64,000 bases of DNA, taken from assembly GCA_900708905.1 (NCBI GenBank), contig CAADRB010000015.1, positions 1,917,093 through 1,981,092 of the forward strand, read 5' to 3'. The notes beneath the pieces were generated by a model that did not search any database, was not told the DNA's origin, and saw only the letters and a list, made by a program, of their open reading frames with translations. The translations under genes and the position numbers were made by a program. This stretch comes from Hymenolepis diminuta (lineage: Eukaryota; Platyhelminthes; Cestoda; Cyclophyllidea; Hymenolepididae). Shown here piece by piece: positions 61,301 through 64,000 of this stretch (positions are counted from its first letter, which is position 1; each line of letters begins with the position of its first letter).

Positions 61301-63917
61301 ATAAACGGACATAGTACCGACTCCTTTCTTTGAGATCAAAAACCCTAGAAGTTACATATTGAAAAGTAGTCAATACCTCCAAAGGATAGATTAGCAGTTA
61401 GATAAACGGGATATTTACTTCAAAATGGCTGAATCTATTTAACAATCAAGTTGAATATCAGATAACTAATAGGCCTCTATTCGGTCCTATTAGTCACTAC
61501 CACCAAACTACCGTAGCCTAATTACAAGACACCTACATACCCTAATTAACAGCGTGTGGTCAGCTTTTCCTCCTCCTGCTCCTTCTTTTACAGTTTGTTT
61601 TTTTTGTCTCCTGGTGGGAAAGCAGCTAAAGACGGGAAAGGGTCTCAGATCAAGCCATGACGTGAAACCCCCGTGAAACAAAAGTCAATTTCTCAGATAA
61701 ATGGAGACTTTGATTAATTAGGGGAATGGAATCTGTTTGGCGAATTTCAGTGCAAATCTGGGACTCTAAGAAAGGGAGAAAAGATGTTGATATAGACCAT
61801 TATACAAAATATTACAAAGACATATTAGAACCGATTATTCATTATGGCGTAAATTTGTTTTCTCTGTTCCACAACTATGGATTGCAGGAAAGCCGGTTTG
61901 CAAACAACTAAAACTTCTTATTTTTAAACTGTAACTGGTAGCAAAAGTCTTCAAAATATTAATGGCTGGAAAACCTTTTTAAGTTAAATCTGCCACGTCC
62001 AAATGAAGAGTAGCAAAATGGAATAAATAAGCAAGTGGCATATAATCTCCCTTAAGCCTAGAAAGGTGCTTACCTGTACATTTTCAATCGGTAAAATTTC
62101 TATTTATTTGATTTCTACATTACTCTTTGGAGGCACAACAACGAAATGACACAGTTCAGCTTCGCCAAATGTAACGTTTTTCCCGAAAGCACATTATAGC
62201 AAAATAAAAATGATTCTGGGATAGATTAAAGTCAGTAACACACACCTGACCCAGAACAATTACTTCTGGATTAAGTGGTTCCGAATCTGTGATATCCGGG
62301 AGATGAAGCAAATAATCGAGGACTTCCACAATTTTAGAAGTTTGGACGATGTCCAGGGAGATATCAGCTCCGCCAACTACGATAAAATTGCGTAGAATGT
62401 AGGCCGCACGGTGTTGAATAGCAGGAGATGGATGTGCCGCTAGAGCTTCAAATTTCTCCTTCCATTTGTCGACCTGAAAAGTGTAATTGTTAAATCAGAT
62501 ATCGGATACTATTTAAGGAGGATATAAGTAGACACTAACCTGAATGATTCTCTTTATAATGTTGATATCGTGAGACATTACAGCTAATGCACCGGCTGCA
62601 GCACGTACGAGAAAGATGTCTTTCTCATCGTAACAGTACAGCGTCAATAGTTTGACTACTTCTGAGCCACTAGAACCACATTTAGCTAGAATAGTCTCAG
62701 ATGCACCGTCCGTCTTATCTTCGGGATTCGCTCCACCTCCATAGGCCATGACTACGGCGGGATGTTGAGCAAGGTTGCCGAAGCATTCTACAGCAGCACG
62801 ACGTAGTTCTTCATGTTCTTCGAACATGTAGTGCTCAATCTTTGGAAGTGCGCCTTCAGCCAACATATGAGACCTATACAAGGAGAAGCAGTCTTGTTAA
62901 AATCATGCCATTTAGAATGCATCATTTAAAAGAGAGTAAAATTGCACCGATGCTTATCATCCAGAGATGCTAGGTTCGTAAGAGCAAGAAGGCCTTCAAA
63001 GTTTTGTAGAGCTGGGCATTCCATATCAAGAAGCTGCAGAAGCGGTCTGATGACTTCCAGGGACTAGAAAAATGAAGTTATAAATTCAAATAATAGATAA
63101 CCTTTAATCAATATATTAACACTACCGACTTACTCGTTCACCAGGAAAAGTAAGCCTAGGATCGGCAGTAATTGTCAATTTTGCAAGGGCCTGAGATGCC
63201 GCATGTTTTCCATCATCTGTATTTTTATCCAATGCTAGATTCAATAGGGCTTTCCCGGCGCCTGCAGCAACTAATACACCACGACCATCTATACACTCGG
63301 CACACGAGAGGTAAATTCTAAAATGAATTCCAATGACATAACCTCGTAACTACTTATATACTGATAGTAGAACAGATTTGTAAGGCACACCTTGAGACCA
63401 TTTCGCGAATTTGTGGCTGTGAAGCTGAAGTATTTGTCAACAGTTTAGTTGTTACGTTGAACAAACAACTTGGCAATCCAGCATCAATAAGAGTTTTGCG
63501 CCTCTGAGCGACAACTTTTGGCTGATCTTGTTCATGTTTCTCTGGGATGTGCTGCTTTGCGAATTTCGCAATTTCAATCATCTCTGGAAGAACTTCTTTC
63601 TCCGCAAAGCTATTGGTTAGATTTGCCAGGAGACTAACCAATGGGAAGGCGATATCGTAGTATCCCAACTCAGCAACTTTGAATACGACTTTGAGAAGAA
63701 CTTCATCTTTAGTAATGGCTTCCTTGACTTCTCCAGTGAGGCTGAGATAAGCTAGACCATCAATGGCCCATCGTGTTGAATTTGGATCATCACGAAGAGC
63801 ATTAGATTCACCGAGAAGCAATCTCCGACAGGCTTTCATGAGAATAACTGTTGAACCGTCAGCCATGCTCTTTATACTGGCATCTGAACCGCCCAGTACA
63901 CCGAGTTTGCACAAGCC
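58272..63917 (-). CDS. unc-45: UNC-45 myosin chaperone, C-terminal half (partial)
   Basis: Minus-strand exons in coding order: 63391-63917, 63134-63317, 62948-63063, 62540-62873, 62246-62473 and 58272-58391. Together 1509 bases, 502 residues and a TAA stop. The 5' part, with the TPR domain and central region, lies beyond the right edge; family proteins are about 930-945 residues. The protein is made of armadillo-like helical repeats and includes the UCS domain that binds and folds myosin heads with Hsp90/Hsp70 in the cytosol. Matches to the family include CKLGVLGG, RWAIDGLAYLSL, EMIEIAKFAKQHIPE, SLEVIRPLLQLL, LQNFEGLLALTNLASLDD, ALPKIEHYMFEEHEELRRAA and the end EYGYIKPTQ. All junctions are GT/AG and keep frame. 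Two segments seem longer than in insects or vertebrates as I recall them. Confidence 0.95.
58392..62245 (-). other. Last intron of UNC-45
   Basis: A 3.85 kb GT/AG intron, much longer than the others in this gene (66-76 bases). It contains the three diverged repeats at 59.3-59.9 kb and AT-rich filler. Frames at 59182-59364 and 59686-59928 (minus) and 61726-61911 (plus) are not supported as genes. Confidence 0.85.
59275..59947. repeat. Three diverged copies of a ~50 bp repeat
   Basis: Copies at 59275-59328, 59608-59659 and 59898-59947, spaced about 333 and 290 bases apart. They share the frame TAGCAGAA, then an A/G-rich run, CCTCT or CCCTC, then a core like AAATTTATTTAAGGA. Read on the minus strand all three give a similar peptide (LDKFVRGIN, LNKFIREVN, LNKFVWRV), so the match is not only low complexity. 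Origin unknown. Confidence 0.4.
62246..62473 (-). CDS. unc-45: UNC-45 exon (fifth in window)
   Basis: Acceptor CACTTTTCAG, donor GGTCAG|GTGTGT, 76 codons, phase 0 at both ends. Encodes VDKWKEKFEALAAHPSPAIQ to EVIVLGQ. HPSPAIQHR matches the family's late repeat. Confidence 0.92.
62540..62873 (-). CDS. unc-45: UNC-45 exon (fourth in window)
   Basis: Acceptor CTTGTATAG, donor TTCAG|GTTAGT. Encodes SHMLAEGALPKIEHYM to NIIKRIIQ. A Gly/Ser-rich segment of about 28 residues (62660-62743) sits between two helices where fly and human proteins have a shorter loop. Confidence 0.92.
62948..63063 (-). CDS. unc-45: UNC-45 exon (third in window)
   Basis: Acceptor TTTTTCTAG, donor CATCG|GTGCAA. Encodes SLEVIRPLLQLLDMEC to SLDDKH plus two bases of the next codon. 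Confidence 0.92.
63134..63317 (-). CDS. unc-45: UNC-45 exon (second in window)
   Basis: Acceptor TTCATTTTAG, donor ACGA|GTAAGT. Encodes IYLSCAECIDGRGVLVAAG to LTFPGER, including the ASQALAKL repeat helix conserved in the family. It lacks an ATG and is found only through homology and splice sites. Confidence 0.9.
63391..63917 (-). CDS. unc-45: UNC-45 exon (first in window)
   Basis: Acceptor TTGTATTTAG before GGCTTG; donor CAAG|GTGTGC. It encodes GLCKLGVLGGSDASIK through EMVSR, the start of the C-terminal region. Reading through the donor gives a stop after a few codons, which supports the boundary. Confidence 0.92.
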
Positions 63918-64000
63918 CTAAATACAAAATGGCAGACACTTATTATCCGATTATGAAATGAAACTTGTATGAAAGTAAAGAGTATTACTGAAATTGTGTT

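Overview
The window is AT-rich, gene-poor DNA from a multicellular animal. Every confident gene is eukaryotic: GT/AG introns interrupt the coding exons, introns reach about 6 kb, and the families found (an UNC-45 myosin chaperone, a synaptotagmin-like C2 membrane protein, a FTP-lectin/PAN membrane protein, a mariner transposon) are metazoan. There are no operons, bacterial signals, rRNA or CRISPR arrays. Large introns, low GC and the type of mariner fit an invertebrate such as a copepod-like crustacean or a flatworm. The sequence alone does not decide between them.

Layout. From 1 to about 7.9 kb there is intergenic AT-rich sequence with no supported gene. A minus-strand gene (8145-9113) has one coding exon and encodes a 322-residue protein with an N-terminal membrane anchor and a single C2-like domain; its 5' leader is probably spliced. 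From 9.1 to 21.2 kb is intergenic, apart from a short GC-richer patch (20066-20170) that could be an exon, a C-rich tract followed by a TATA-like box (about 19.2 kb) and a small TA microsatellite. A seven-exon plus-strand gene then occupies 21249-38137. I reconstructed it from splice sites and phase. It encodes a 737-residue secreted or membrane protein: signal peptide, FTP/F5-8C-like lectin domain, PAN/Apple domain, an unrecognised cysteine-containing region, a long polar stalk and a C-terminal hydrophobic segment. All six introns are phase 1. Intron 6 contains a possible SINE-like insertion.

From 38.3 to 58.2 kb there is again no intact gene. It holds one decayed mariner (48023-49287, with inverted ends and flanking TA) and a 53-codon orphan reading frame at 55.7 kb. 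The right end (58272-63917, continuing off the window) is the 3' half of an UNC-45 homologue on the minus strand, in six exons covering 502 C-terminal residues. The last exon lies 3.85 kb from the rest, and that intron contains three diverged copies of a roughly 50 bp repeat.

The three genes show no obvious shared pathway. UNC-45 is a cytosolic myosin chaperone, the C2 protein is probably a membrane-anchored trafficking or lipid-contact protein, and the FTP/PAN protein is probably on the cell surface or secreted. The most novel item is the FTP-PAN-stalk-membrane protein.
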